A model generated the notes under the pieces. The model was given only the letters and a program-made list of their open reading frames with translations. It was not told where the DNA came from and did no database searches. This document shows, piece by piece, positions 35,332 to 44,388 of a DNA stretch of 44,494 bases. The first letter of the stretch is position 1. Every line of letters starts with the position of its first letter. Source of the stretch: Microvirga roseola (GTDB lineage Bacteria; Pseudomonadota; Alphaproteobacteria; Rhizobiales; Beijerinckiaceae); NCBI RefSeq assembly GCF_020866965.1, contig NZ_JAJATX010000032.1:1-44494 (forward strand). The letters are read 5' to 3'. Position numbers and translations under genes: made by a program.

Positions 35332-35399
35332 CAGACATCGGGCTTCTTCTAGAGACACCTCGCTTGAAAAAGCCAACGAGGTGAAAGATGTCTGTCCGT
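35327..35399 (+). promoter_or_regulatory. Nested hairpin leader covering the ribosome site and start codon
   Basis: ACGGACAGACATC (35327-35339) is the exact reverse complement of 35387-35399, which contains the ATG. Nested inside, CACCTCG (35356-35362) pairs with CGAGGTG (35377-35383), the ribosome-binding region. A third, competing pairing is GGCTTCTTC (35341-35349) with GAAAAAGCC (35366-35374). If transcribed, the mRNA could hide both the Shine-Dalgarno sequence and the start codon. Confidence 0.5.
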
Positions 35400-36734
35400 A
35401 CTTTCGCGGCCCTGCCGCTGACCCTGCTGCTCGGCACCAGCGCCCTGGCGCAGCAGCAATTCCCGGCGACGCTCGCCGGCCATGTCGTTATCCCGGCCCA
35501 GAGCTTCGTCGAGGCTCCGTCGGATGCTCCCGCCGATCTCAAGGTTTCGGGCAAGTTCACCACCGGCAAGCGCGTCGAGGCACTCGGCACCGTCGAAGGC
35601 CTGTCCGGCGGCCGGCCGACCGGCGTGAAGGTTCCGTTCAATGGCCAGCCTCTCCAGGGGCATTCGGGCATCAAGTCGGTCGGCGACGGGACATTCTGGG
35701 TCCTGACCGATAACGGCTTCGGCTCCAAGGCGAACTCGCCCGACTCGATGCTGTATCTCAACCACTACAGGATCGACTGGAATGACGGGTCGGCCAAGCG
35801 CCTCGCGACCGTCTTCCTGCACGATCCGGACAAGAAGGTCCCGTTCCGGATCGCGAATGAGGGCACCGAGAAGCGCTATCTCACCGGTTCCGACTTCGAC
35901 ATCGAAAGCTTCCAGCCCATCGGGGACAAGATCTGGATCGCTGACGAGTTCGGCCCCTTTCTGATCAAGGCCGACCGCTCGGGCAGGATCGAGGCCGTTT
36001 ACGAGACGATGGTCGACGGCAAGCCGGCGCGCTCGCCCGACCACTACGCAATCACGACGCCTGCGACGCCCACGGCCAACGTCGACTTCACCGTGCGCCG
36101 GTCGAAGGGCTATGAGGGCATGGCGGCCTCTAAGGACGGCAAGTTCCTCTATGCGCTCCTCGAAGGCCCGGTCTGGGATGCCGGGAACAAGCAGTGGGAG
36201 AATATCGACGGCCGCGAGTATCTCCGTATCCTCGAGTTCGATGTGGCGAACGAGAAATGGACTGGCCGTCATTGGAAGTACGTCCTCGACCAGAACGGTC
36301 TCGCTATCGGCGACTTCAACATGATCGACGGCACGACGGGCCTGATCATCGAGCGCGATAACGGCGAGGGCACCGCCGACAAGGCCTGCCCGCAGGGTGA
36401 GAAGCGGCCCGACTGCTTCCATGACCTCGCGAAGTTCAAGCGCATCGTGAAGGTTGAGCTGTCGGACGCCAATGCGAACGGCCAGGCTCGGAAGATCGGC
36501 CATGTCGACCTCATGCAGATCGCCGACCCGAACAAGAAGGCGCGAAAGCCCCTCAACGGCAATGTGCTGACCTTCCCGTTCTTCACCATCGAGAACGTGG
36601 ACATGGTCGACGACCGGCACATCATCGTCGGCAACGACAACAACCTGCCGTTCTCGTCCAGCCGCGAGCCCAACAAGGCTGACGACAACGAGTTCATCCT
36701 GCTCGACGTCGCGGAGCTTCTGAAGGCCCGCTGA
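35388..36734 (+). CDS. Secreted esterase-like/phytase-like beta-propeller protein
   Basis: A 448-residue secreted protein. Signal peptide MSVRTFAALPLTLLLGTSALA, cleaved near residue 21. The mature part matches the 'esterase-like activity of phytase' family: GTVEGLSGGRPTGV, LQGHSGIKSVGDGTFWVLTDNGFG, TGSDFDIESFQPIGDKIWIADEFGPF, SKGYEGMAASKDGKFLYALLEG and a C-terminal ENVDMVDDRHIIVGNDNNLPFS. Acidic repeats are consistent with Ca-binding propeller blades. Phosphoester hydrolysis is plausible; the real substrate is unknown. It is expressed alone and ends at a good terminator. Confidence 0.85.
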   Translation: MSVRTFAALPLTLLLGTSALAQQQFPATLAGHVVIPAQSFVEAPSDAPADLKVSGKFTTGKRVEALGTVEGLSGGRPTGVKVPFNGQPLQGHSGIKSVGDGTFWVLTDNGFGSKANSPDSMLYLNHYRIDWNDGSAKRLATVFLHDPDKKVPFRIANEGTEKRYLTGSDFDIESFQPIGDKIWIADEFGPFLIKADRSGRIEAVYETMVDGKPARSPDHYAITTPATPTANVDFTVRRSKGYEGMAASKDGKFLYALLEGPVWDAGNKQWENIDGREYLRILEFDVANEKWTGRHWKYVLDQNGLAIGDFNMIDGTTGLIIERDNGEGTADKACPQGEKRPDCFHDLAKFKRIVKVELSDANANGQARKIGHVDLMQIADPNKKARKPLNGNVLTFPFFTIENVDMVDDRHIIVGNDNNLPFSSSREPNKADDNEFILLDVAELLKAR

Positions 36735-36754
36735 GCCGGAACAACCTCAATCCC

Positions 36755-36793
36755 GACCGGCCGCCGCCCTGCTGCGGCCGGTCTCCTTTTCGA
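36755..36793 (+). terminator. Rho-independent terminator
   Basis: GACCGGCCGC (36755-36764) and GCGGCCGGTC (36774-36783) form a perfect 10-bp stem with a 9-nt loop, followed by TCCTTTTC. It lies 20 nt after the stop of the phytase-like gene. Confidence 0.85.
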
Positions 36794-36901
36794 GAGACTG
36801 CAGGTCTCGATTGTGTGATTGCCGGCCGGGTGACCCGGTCCTTGCCTGCACTAGATGGCTTCCGCAATGCGTCCATTGCCGGACCTTCGCTGGAGCACCT
36901 C

Positions 36902-37621
36902 ATGCGATCCTTCCTGAAAAGTCTCCTGATCCTCGGCCTCATGGCGGTGCCGGCCAAGGCGGAATCCGTCGATCTCGAACTCGTCTTCGCCTCCGACGGC
37001 TCGGGCTCCATCGACAATGAGGAACTGCGCCTCCAGCGTAAGGGCTGGGCCGACGCCCTGATGAGCGAAGAGGTGCTCTCCAGTATCCGGAACGGGCCTG
37101 TCGGGGCCATCGCGGTCGCCTTCATGGAATGGGGCGGGCCGAGTTCGCAGGTGCTCGTGGTCGATTGGCATGTGATCCGCGACGAGGCGAGCGCCAGGAA
37201 CTTCGCCGACAAGCTCATGAGCGCGCCGCGCGGGGCTACCGGCTATAACTCGATTTCCAACGCCATCGATTTTTCCGTGCGCCTTGTCGAAACCAATGCC
37301 TATGAGGGTACGCGCAAGGTCATCGACGTCTCGGGTGACGGGCCCAACAGAGGGGGCAGGTCTCTGGAGGAGGCGCGGACCGATGCGTTGGGTAAGGGCT
37401 TCATCATCAATGCCCTCGCCATCCGCCGCCCCGGGAGCGGTCGGCCTGGCGGTCCGGGCGGTATGCCGCTGGAAGACTATTACGGCCAGAGCGTCATTGG
37501 TGGCCCGGGCTCCTTCGTTGAGACCGCCGACGAGACCCGGCCCTTCGCGATCGCTGCCCGACGAAAACTCCTGACGGAGATTGCAGGGACGGGCGGGGCT
37601 GCGCGTCACGCAAGCCGTTGA
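36902..37621 (+). CDS. DUF1194 secreted VWA-like protein
   Basis: A 239-residue secreted protein. Signal peptide MRSFLKSLLILGLMAVPAKA, cleaved near residue 20. The mature domain resembles a von Willebrand A fold: VDLELVFASDGSGSIDNEE carries the DxSxS-like MIDAS motif (SDGSGS), with GATGYNSISNAIDFS and RKVIDVSGDGPNRGG as the other metal-loop candidates. DUF1194 proteins are of unknown function. The ATG at 36902 has GGAG 7 nt upstream; a longer frame from 36815 lacks a signal peptide at its start. The adenylate cyclase gene follows 61 nt later. Confidence 0.85.
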   Translation: MRSFLKSLLILGLMAVPAKAESVDLELVFASDGSGSIDNEELRLQRKGWADALMSEEVLSSIRNGPVGAIAVAFMEWGGPSSQVLVVDWHVIRDEASARNFADKLMSAPRGATGYNSISNAIDFSVRLVETNAYEGTRKVIDVSGDGPNRGGRSLEEARTDALGKGFIINALAIRRPGSGRPGGPGGMPLEDYYGQSVIGGPGSFVETADETRPFAIAARRKLLTEIAGTGGAARHASR

Positions 37622-37682
37622 AGCACAATTCGTTCAATCTTGTGGCGTAGAGGCGTTCCGGTGGGAACGGCAGGACATCGCC

Positions 37683-38861
37683 ATGGCAAACCTCGAAGAG
37701 TGGATTATCGAACAGGGCCTGCGCGGGTCCGAGATGGGAACGCTTCTCTCCGGCTTCGTCGAGGGGCTCATTGCGGAAGGCGTGCCTCTGGTACGGGCCT
37801 ATATCGCCCTGCCGACCGTCAACCCGACGATCCGCGTCTATACCCATGTCTGGACCCGCTCGGCCGGCCTGACGGTCGAGGGCGTCTCCCATGAGCGCAA
37901 TGCAAGCGCCTTCGAGCTGAGCCCCTTCGCCCATATGATGCGCACCGAGCAGACCAGCTGCTATTGGCGGGTCGACAGCCCCGATGCGGGCCGGTTCAGC
38001 GTGTTCGAGGACGTGAGGCGGGAAGGGGGAACGGATTACCTGGCGCGCCTTTTCAGCTTCGAAAATGCGAGCGCCCCGGACCTGCGTGGTATTGGCTTCT
38101 CCTTCTCCTCCAGCCGCCCTGAAGGATTCAGTCCCGAGGAAATCCGCCGGGTCGATGCGCTCCTGCCCCTTCTGGGGCTTGCCGCCTATCGGATGACCCT
38201 CTTCGATCTCACGGTCGCCATGCTCGACACCTATGTCGGCTTCTCGGCGGGACGCCGGGTGCTCAGCGGGGAGATCCGGCGCGGCTCCGGAACGATGCTC
38301 ACCGCAGCCCTGCTCTTCGCCGACCTTCGCGGCTTCACGGAACTGGCGGACACTGCCGGCACTTCGCTCCTCGCCCGCCTCGATCGGCATCTCGAGGCCA
38401 TGGCGGAGCCTGTGGCGGCGCATGGCGGCGAGGTGCTGAAATTCATGGGCGACGGCGTTCTCGCCGCCTTTCCGATCACGGAGGAACGGCCGCAGGACGC
38501 CGCCTGCGCGGCTGCGGTGCTGGCAGCCCAGGATGCCATTATCCGCAATCGAGCGGTCAATGGCCAATATGCTGGGGAGCCGCCTCTCAACCTCGACATC
38601 GCCCTCCATTGCGGCGACGTGTTCTACGGCAATATCGGGGCCGCAGGCCGGCTCGACTTCACGGTGATCGGCCCGGCGGTCAACGAGGCGAGCCGCATGG
38701 AGGCGCTCTGCCGGAACCTCGAATGCGAGGTCGTCATGTCGGATTACGTTGCGGCCGCGAGCCCGCTCCCGGTCCGCCCACTCGGCCGTCACCGGCTCCG
38801 CGGCATCGCCGCCGAACGGGACCTGTTCACGCTGGAGCCCATCAGCGCCGTGACAGCCTGA
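37683..38861 (+). CDS. Class III adenylate cyclase
   Basis: A 392-residue soluble cyclase. The N-terminal 180 residues form a sensor region not assigned to a named domain, with an aromatic-rich segment (TSCYWRVDSP). The C-terminal catalytic domain (about 205-375) has the metal aspartates Asp214 (LFADLRGF) and Asp257 (KFMGDGVLA), the adenine-selecting Lys253 and Asp325 (RLDFTVIG), and transition-state Asn334 and Arg338 (NEASR). All needed residues are present, so it should make cAMP. AGGA lies 7 nt before the ATG. Its 3' end overlaps the convergent murJ gene by 20 nt. Confidence 0.9.
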   Translation: MANLEEWIIEQGLRGSEMGTLLSGFVEGLIAEGVPLVRAYIALPTVNPTIRVYTHVWTRSAGLTVEGVSHERNASAFELSPFAHMMRTEQTSCYWRVDSPDAGRFSVFEDVRREGGTDYLARLFSFENASAPDLRGIGFSFSSSRPEGFSPEEIRRVDALLPLLGLAAYRMTLFDLTVAMLDTYVGFSAGRRVLSGEIRRGSGTMLTAALLFADLRGFTELADTAGTSLLARLDRHLEAMAEPVAAHGGEVLKFMGDGVLAAFPITEERPQDAACAAAVLAAQDAIIRNRAVNGQYAGEPPLNLDIALHCGDVFYGNIGAAGRLDFTVIGPAVNEASRMEALCRNLECEVVMSDYVAAASPLPVRPLGRHRLRGIAAERDLFTLEPISAVTA

Positions 38862-40368
38862 CCCCGAGGGCTTTAAGCCCGGCGAGCAGCGCGCCGCCAT
38901 AGATCAGTGCGCCGGTGGCCCCGAGGATCGCAAGGAGGCTTTCGCTGCGCCAGGCGGGGAGGAGATTGGTCCATTCCTCCAGCGGCACGGGCGCGAAAAG
39001 GGCGAAGGCCGAAAGTAGGAGACTGGCGCAGGCGACTGCCGTTGCGGTGCGACCGAGTGCGCCGCCGGGAGCCATCCAGTCCCGCCTCATGGCAAGGAGC
39101 ACGAGGAGGCCCAGGTTCACCCAGATGCCGATGGCGGTCGCGAGCGCGAGGCCAACGACCCCGTAGGGCCCCATGAGCAGGATCTTCAGAGCGACGTTGA
39201 CCGCAACCGCCGACAGGGAGGCTATCAGGGGCGTCGCCGTATCCGAGCGTGCATAGAAGCTCGCGACCGCCGAGCGGATCAGGACGGCGGCGGGAAGGCC
39301 GATGGCATAGGCTGCCAGAACCGCGCCCGAACGCGCGGCGGCTTCGGCATCGAAGGCTCCGCGCTGGAACAGGGCCGACATGATGAGGTCGGGCAAGGTG
39401 AGGAAGGCGACAACGAAGGGTGCAGCGAGCGCGAGCGTCAGGCCGACGGCCCGGTTCTGCGCCCCGTGCGCGCCAACGACGTCGCCAGCCGCAATCCGGC
39501 GGCTCATCTCGGGCAGCAACACCGTGCCCGCTGCGATGCCGATGACGCCGAGGGGCAACTGGTAAATGCGCTCGGCATAGTAGAGCGAGGCGACTGCGCC
39601 GGTCGGCAGCAGTGAGGCGATGATCGTGTCGGCAAAAAGCGCGAGCTGAACGCCCGCCGAGCCGACGACTGCCGGTCCCAGGACCTTGAAGAAGCGCTTC
39701 ATCGCTCCGTCGAAATGCGGTGCTTTGAGCCCCGGCGCGACGCCGAGCCGTTTCGCTGAAATCCAGACCAGCAGGAGTTCGAGGACGCCCGCTGCCGCCA
39801 CGCCCCAGGCAGCGGCGTATCCCGCATTGGGGAAGAGGAAGGTGAGCCCAAGAGCCGCCACGATGGAGATGTTGAGGAGGACCGGTGCCGCCGCCGCCGC
39901 TGCGAAGCGCTCATGGGCGTTGAGGATCCCGGAGAGGATCGTCACCAGGGTGATGAAGAGGAGATAGGGGAAGGTGATGCGCGTGAGCGTCACCGCAAGG
40001 TCGAACTTGGCGGGATCATCCGAAAAGCCGGGGGCGAGCAGGTTCACCACGACCGGCATGGCGACGAGCGCAATGGCGAGCAGGGCGACCTGCACGATCA
40101 GCATCAGGGTCGTGATACGGCTGGCGAACGAGCGCGCCGGCGCAGCGCCGTCTTTTTCCAGCACGCCCGCATAGGTGGGCAGGAAGGCGCTGTTGAAGGC
40201 TCCCTCGCTGAAGATGGCGCGGAAATGGTTGGGGATGCGGGAGGCGACGACGAAGGCGTCCGCCACGGGGCCGACGCCCATTACCGCCGCAATCACCACG
40301 TCGCGGATGAAGCCGGTCAGCCGTGAGACGAGGGTCCAGCCCCCGACGGAGAGGATCTTTTTGAACAT
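38842..40368 (-). CDS. murJ: Lipid II flippase MurJ
   Basis: Moves lipid II across the inner membrane during peptidoglycan synthesis. 508 residues with about 14 hydrophobic helices. The N-terminal LVSRLTGFIRDVVIAAVMG and DAFVVASRIPNHFRAIFSEGAFNSAFLP carry the essential Arg residues of the family; SLYYAERIYQLPLGVIGIA and FYARSDTATPLI are further blocks. It is a MATE-like (MVF) protein of normal length. The gap after the upstream GT2 gene's position is such that GT2 lies 3 nt downstream of the murJ start on the opposite side: GT2 (start 41358) is transcribed first and its stop is 4 nt before murJ's ATG. Confidence 0.93.
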   Translation of the reverse strand: MFKKILSVGGWTLVSRLTGFIRDVVIAAVMGVGPVADAFVVASRIPNHFRAIFSEGAFNSAFLPTYAGVLEKDGAAPARSFASRITTLMLIVQVALLAIALVAMPVVVNLLAPGFSDDPAKFDLAVTLTRITFPYLLFITLVTILSGILNAHERFAAAAAAPVLLNISIVAALGLTFLFPNAGYAAAWGVAAAGVLELLLVWISAKRLGVAPGLKAPHFDGAMKRFFKVLGPAVVGSAGVQLALFADTIIASLLPTGAVASLYYAERIYQLPLGVIGIAAGTVLLPEMSRRIAAGDVVGAHGAQNRAVGLTLALAAPFVVAFLTLPDLIMSALFQRGAFDAEAAARSGAVLAAYAIGLPAAVLIRSAVASFYARSDTATPLIASLSAVAVNVALKILLMGPYGVVGLALATAIGIWVNLGLLVLLAMRRDWMAPGGALGRTATAVACASLLLSAFALFAPVPLEEWTNLLPAWRSESLLAILGATGALIYGGALLAGLKALGVRLSRR

Positions 40369-40371
40369 GGC

Positions 40372-41358
40372 TCAGGCCCGGCGCAACTGGGGCGTCTCCG
40401 GCACAAGGCTGCTGCTCACTTCTGCTGCGCCTCCGATCCGCTCGGCCACCACGTAGAGCGGACGCCGCTTCACCTCGGCGAAGATTCGGCCCACATATTC
40501 GCCGACGATACCGAGCGACATGAGCTGGATGCCGGAGAAGAACATGACGGACACGATGAGGCTCGGGAAGCCCGGCAGGTCGGTCCCGAACAGCAGGGTT
40601 CGGATCATGAAGAATATGGCGGTCGCAATCGCCAGGAACGAGATGATGAAGCCGAGATAGGTCCAGATACGCAGCGGCGCAGTCGAGAAGGCGGCGATGC
40701 CGTCGAAGGCGAAGCGGAACAGCTTGCGGAAGCTCCATTTGGAGGCCCCGAACTTGCGCTCCTCCACCACGAAAGGCACGCCGGTACCCTTGAAGCCGAT
40801 CCAGGCATAGAGGCCTTTCGAGAAACGGGCCCGCTCACCCAGCGTCCGCAGGGCCTCGACACCTTTCCGGTCGATGAGCCGGAAATCGCCCGCGCCTGCA
40901 GGCAGCTCGATTTCGCCGAACTGAGAGAACAGGCGGTAGAAGAGCTGGGCGAAGCCGCGCTTGATCCGGGTCTCGTCCGAGCGGTCGGTCCGCTGGCCGT
41001 AGACCATCATGTAGCCTTCCCGCCAGCGCTCCACGAAGGTCTCGATCATCTCGGGCGGATGCTGCAGGTCCGCATCCATGATGACCACCGCATCGCCCCG
41101 GGCATGGTCGATGCCTGCCGCAATCGCGATCTCCTTGCCGAAATTGCGGCTGAACGAGACCGCCCCGATCCGGGGCTCTTTCTGGCTGACTTCCTTGATC
41201 AGGGCCAGGGTGTCGTCACGGCTACCATCATCGACGAAGACCACCTCCCAGTTCGAGGTGATCCGGTTCAGGACCGGCAGCAGGCGCTCGCACAAGGGCG
41301 CGATGTTGGCGCTCTCATTGTGCACGGGGATGATAACGCTCAGTTTCGGAGACGCCAC
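40372..41358 (-). CDS. Polyprenyl-phosphate glycosyltransferase (GT2, ArnC/GtrB-like)
   Basis: A 328-residue membrane glycosyltransferase that probably loads a sugar onto undecaprenyl phosphate. The GT-A domain has SVIIPVHNESANIAPL, FVDDGSRDDTL and the metal-binding DADLQHPPE; RSDETRIKRGFAQLFYRLFS is typical of dolichol-phosphate mannose synthase-like enzymes. Two C-terminal helices (about 235-260 and 272-295) anchor it. murJ follows 3 nt after its stop, so the two are one transcript. Confidence 0.9.
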   Translation of the reverse strand: MASPKLSVIIPVHNESANIAPLCERLLPVLNRITSNWEVVFVDDGSRDDTLALIKEVSQKEPRIGAVSFSRNFGKEIAIAAGIDHARGDAVVIMDADLQHPPEMIETFVERWREGYMMVYGQRTDRSDETRIKRGFAQLFYRLFSQFGEIELPAGAGDFRLIDRKGVEALRTLGERARFSKGLYAWIGFKGTGVPFVVEERKFGASKWSFRKLFRFAFDGIAAFSTAPLRIWTYLGFIISFLAIATAIFFMIRTLLFGTDLPGFPSLIVSVMFFSGIQLMSLGIVGEYVGRIFAEVKRRPLYVVAERIGGAAEVSSSLVPETPQLRRA

Positions 41359-41548
41359 GGACGGACCCTTCGATGATTGGGTGCATCAAGAGCCGAGTTT
41401 GCCGCTTCGCTCAAGGGCCCTGCTGCTTTTTCATCTCAGATTGCTCCGGATGGGTTGCTATTCTATTGCCGTGTGATCTGCCGGAAACCGGCTTTCCCCT
41501 TCGTGGAATGGCCTTATGGTCGATGGAAAGCCGAGCTTGGAGATTGCG

Positions 41549-42397
41549 ATGCGCCTGCCCCGACCCGTCGTTCTCTGCGCCGACGATTTCGGCCTCTGCG
41601 ACGGCGTGAGCCGGGGGATCGTGGAACTGGCCGAAATGGGCCGCCTCTCTGCGACGGGAGCCATGACCAACATGCCCGGCTGGCGGCGGGCGGCTCCCGA
41701 GCTCCAGGCTTTGAAGGGACGTATCGGCATCGGGCTGCACCTCAATCTCACGACCGGCGCTCCTCTGAGGGCCATGCCGCATCTGGCCCCATCGGGGGTG
41801 TTTCCACCTCTCAAGCCGTTGCTGGCCAGGGCCCTGAGGGGCCGCTTGCCTGTCGATGAGATCCATGAAGAAATCGCCCGTCAGGTCGAGGCCTTTCTGG
41901 ATGTCCATGGCGATCTTCCCGATTTCATCGACGGGCACCAGCACGTGCATGCGCTGCCGGGCATCCGGCGGGCGCTGATCCAGGTGCTGAAAGGAAAGGG
42001 CTATGCCGGGCGGGTCTGGCTGCGCGATCCCTTCGAGAGAGTGGGAGCCGTCCTGCGCCGCCCCATCGGGCGCAACAAGGCCGTAATCGTAATGTCCCTG
42101 ACTCGGGGCTTCTCCCGGGATGCCCATGTCGCCGGGTTCAGGACGAATGACGGCTTCTCCGGCTTCGCGCCCCTCGATCTCTCCGTTCCCGCATCCCGCG
42201 TCTTCGAGGAGGCCTTCTCCGAGTTGGGGCCTAGCCCCGTCGTCATGTGCCATCCCGGCTACGTGGACGATGAATTGCGCGGGCTCGATCCGGCCGTGGA
42301 GAGCCGTCCGGCGGAACTGGCCTATCTGAAGTCCGATGCCTTCCGCGACCTGCTGGAGGAGAGGGGAATTGCGCTTTCCCCAAATCTTGCCAGATAG
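41549..42397 (+). CDS. ChbG/HpnK-family carbohydrate deacetylase (YdjC-like)
   Basis: A 282-residue metal-dependent deacetylase. Asp12-Asp13 in VLCADDFGL, GLHLNLTTGAPL, the His pair in IDGHQHVHALPG and CHPGYVDDEL are the family blocks. Relatives deacetylate chitobiose, hopanoid-linked N-acetylglucosamine or glycolipid intermediates; no hopanoid genes are next to it, so the substrate is open. The ATG at 41549 has GGAG 7 nt upstream; an upstream in-frame ATG is not supported. It is divergent from the GT2-murJ pair, which also handles lipid-linked glycans. Confidence 0.88.
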   Translation: MRLPRPVVLCADDFGLCDGVSRGIVELAEMGRLSATGAMTNMPGWRRAAPELQALKGRIGIGLHLNLTTGAPLRAMPHLAPSGVFPPLKPLLARALRGRLPVDEIHEEIARQVEAFLDVHGDLPDFIDGHQHVHALPGIRRALIQVLKGKGYAGRVWLRDPFERVGAVLRRPIGRNKAVIVMSLTRGFSRDAHVAGFRTNDGFSGFAPLDLSVPASRVFEEAFSELGPSPVVMCHPGYVDDELRGLDPAVESRPAELAYLKSDAFRDLLEERGIALSPNLAR

Positions 42398-42459
42398 CTC
42401 TCTGGGCCGTGCTCTCCTGGTGCGGCCGGCAACCGCTCCGGTTCTCACGAGTTGTCAGA

Positions 42460-43263
42460 ATGATGTGCATCTCCTGTTTCTCCGACCGAACATCCTCCGC
42501 GTCAGGCGGGTTCACGCGACGCAGGGCCCTGGGCCTGATGGTCTGCGCGGGCGTCGCGCCCGCTCTCGCCGGCTGCGAGCGGATCGCGCCTTTCCTCGTC
42601 TCGGACGAGACCGTGGAGCAGCTTGGGCTCGAAACCTGGTCCAGGCTGCGGCAGCAGATGCCCATATCCCGCAACGCCGAGGCGCAGCGGAGAGTGGCGG
42701 CCATCGCACAGCGGCTCCTCGTTGCGGCAGGTGAGAACCCGGCCGCTTGGGAGACGGTCGTCTTCGCTCAGCCCGAGGCCAATGCCTTCGTGCTGCCGGG
42801 CCGCAAGATCGGCGTGCTCGAAGGCATGATCCGAACCGCCCAGAGCGAGGGAGAACTTGCCGCCGTGATCGGCCACGAGATCGGGCATCTCCAGGCGGAG
42901 CACTCGCGGGAACGGGTTTCGGCCGAGACCTTGAGGCAATGGGGCCTGCGCCTCATCGGTTTCCTGCTGCAGATCAACGATGTGGCCTTCGCCCGCGAGA
43001 TCGCGGCCCTGCTCGGGGTCGGCGTCGAGTTCGGTCTCGTGCGTCCCTACGGCCGCTCCCAGGAACTCGAGGCCGACCGGCTCGGCCTCTTCACAATGGC
43101 CAAGGCCGGCTACGATCCCCGCGAGGCGGCGGAGCTCTGGCGGCGCATGGAACAGCGGGGAGGGGGCGCCCCGGCGCTTCTGTCGACCCATCCGGCTCCG
43201 CAGGAGCGCATCGAAGCCATCGAGGCGCTGATCCCGGAGGCTATCGAGGCGGCGCGGGCCTAA
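42460..43263 (+). CDS. M48-family metalloprotease lipoprotein
   Basis: A 267-residue zinc protease. A Tat- or Sec-like leader (FTRRRALGLMVCAGVAPALAGC) ends in a lipobox Cys, so the mature protein is probably anchored in the envelope. The zinc motif HEIGH is followed by ELEADRLGLFTMAKAGYDPREA, which supplies the third ligand, and THPAPQERIEAI near the end. It resembles Oma1/LoiP/BepA-like quality-control proteases. The start is uncertain (ATG 42460, ATG 42463 or GTG 42409), as no ribosome site is clear. It follows the deacetylase gene closely on the same strand. Confidence 0.88.
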   Translation: MMCISCFSDRTSSASGGFTRRRALGLMVCAGVAPALAGCERIAPFLVSDETVEQLGLETWSRLRQQMPISRNAEAQRRVAAIAQRLLVAAGENPAAWETVVFAQPEANAFVLPGRKIGVLEGMIRTAQSEGELAAVIGHEIGHLQAEHSRERVSAETLRQWGLRLIGFLLQINDVAFAREIAALLGVGVEFGLVRPYGRSQELEADRLGLFTMAKAGYDPREAAELWRRMEQRGGGAPALLSTHPAPQERIEAIEALIPEAIEAARA

Positions 43264-43270
43264 AACCCGC

Positions 43271-43810
43271 TCAGTCCGGGGCAATCTGCTTGTGGAAGAC
43301 GGTCGTGTCGCACAAGCCTCCCTGGGGCCAGAGCGCATAGTTCGGGATCACGCCGACCCGGCTCCAGCCGACGCGCTCATAGAGGCGCTCCGCATCACCC
43401 CCTGTGACGGTGTCGAGGACGAGCACGGTCTTGCCTGCCGTTCGCGCCGCTTCTTCGGCCCCGCACATCAGGGCCGCTCCGACGCCGCGCTTCCTCGCCC
43501 GGCGATGAACCAGCATCTTGGAGATATCGGCCCGGTGAGGCTGGTTCTCCGGCTGCTTGAGCACGACCTGTACGGTGCCCACGATCCGCCCGTCGGACGG
43601 ATCCTCGGCGACGAGCAGGATGCGGTCGCCTGCGATGACACCCTCAGCGACCCCTTGCCAGAAGGCGTCCGCCCGCTCCTGGGTCAGGGGCAGCATGAAG
43701 CTCACCGAGGCGCCGCCCTCGACGCAGTCGATCAGGACCGCGGAGAGGTCGCGGACCCGGTCCAGAGCCTCCTGCGGGGCGAGGGCGCGAATGATGACAT
43801 CGTTCGTCAT
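43271..43810 (-). CDS. GNAT-family N-acetyltransferase
   Basis: A 179-residue acetyltransferase. The acetyl-CoA loop region is MLVHRRARKRGVGAALMCGAEE (about residues 98-118), followed by LVLDTVTGGDAERLYERVGW. The sequence around EDPSDGRIVGTVQVVLKQPENQPHRADI is like acetyltransferases linked to small-molecule resistance, but the substrate is unknown. Its ATG overlaps the XRE-cupin stop by 4 nt (ATGA), so it is probably controlled by that regulator. Confidence 0.88.
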   Translation of the reverse strand: MTNDVIIRALAPQEALDRVRDLSAVLIDCVEGGASVSFMLPLTQERADAFWQGVAEGVIAGDRILLVAEDPSDGRIVGTVQVVLKQPENQPHRADISKMLVHRRARKRGVGAALMCGAEEAARTAGKTVLVLDTVTGGDAERLYERVGWSRVGVIPNYALWPQGGLCDTTVFHKQIAPD

Positions 43811-44388
43811 GGAGAGTTCCTCAAGGTGGCGAGCGCCACCAGGTAGCGGGCGGGTTTTTCGGCGGGATTGTGGAAGAGGACCGGCAGATCTATCCGCATG
43901 GAGAGACAGTCGCCTGTCGCCAGGCGATAGATGTCGTCGCCGACACCCAGCTCGATCTCGCCCTCGATCATCCAGACCTGCTGCCCGACATCCAGGAGGC
44001 GGGGGCCCGTGTCATAGGCCACCCGCGCCCCGGCCGGGAGGATCACCTCGACCAGCTCAATGGGGGAGGGGAAGCCGGGGGCGGACAGGTTGCGGCGCAG
44101 ATAGCCGGTGTCGGGATCGCGCCAGATGCGCTGGTCGGCCCGCCGCGCGTGGGGCGAGGCGGCGGGGCTCTCCCGTTCGGCGAAGAGGGAGGCGAGGGTC
44201 ACGCCGAGCCCTGCCGCGAGCTTGTCGAGAACGGCGGCCGTGGGGCTGCTCTCGCCGCGCTCGATCAGCGAGATCATCGAGCGGCTGACGCCTGTACGCT
44301 CGGCCAAGCCGTCGAGGGTCAGGCCGCGATCTCCGCGCAGGAAGCGGAGGCGCTCGGCGAGGTGGGCGTTAATGTCGGGTGACTCCAT
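43807..44388 (-). CDS. XRE-family regulator with cupin domain
   Basis: A 193-residue transcription regulator. The helix-turn-helix spans about residues 8-62 (RGLTLDGLAERTGVSRSMISLIERGES, the usual XRE pattern). The C-terminal cupin (about 105-175) has VILPAGARVAYDTG, MIEGEIELGVG and LATGDCLSMRIDLPVLFHNP. Such proteins sense a small metabolite and usually repress neighbouring genes; here the coupled GNAT gene is the obvious target. The ATG at 44388 sits inside an inverted repeat. A longer frame reaching 44487 is an artefact of the repeat at the window end. Confidence 0.9.
   Translation of the reverse strand: MESPDINAHLAERLRFLRGDRGLTLDGLAERTGVSRSMISLIERGESSPTAAVLDKLAAGLGVTLASLFAERESPAASPHARRADQRIWRDPDTGYLRRNLSAPGFPSPIELVEVILPAGARVAYDTGPRLLDVGQQVWMIEGEIELGVGDDIYRLATGDCLSMRIDLPVLFHNPAEKPARYLVALATLRNSP

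Noticed and set aside
36815..37621. Longer start for the DUF1194 protein
   Set aside because: The extra 29 residues precede a perfect signal peptide and overlap the region just after a terminator; GGAG fits the ATG at 36902.
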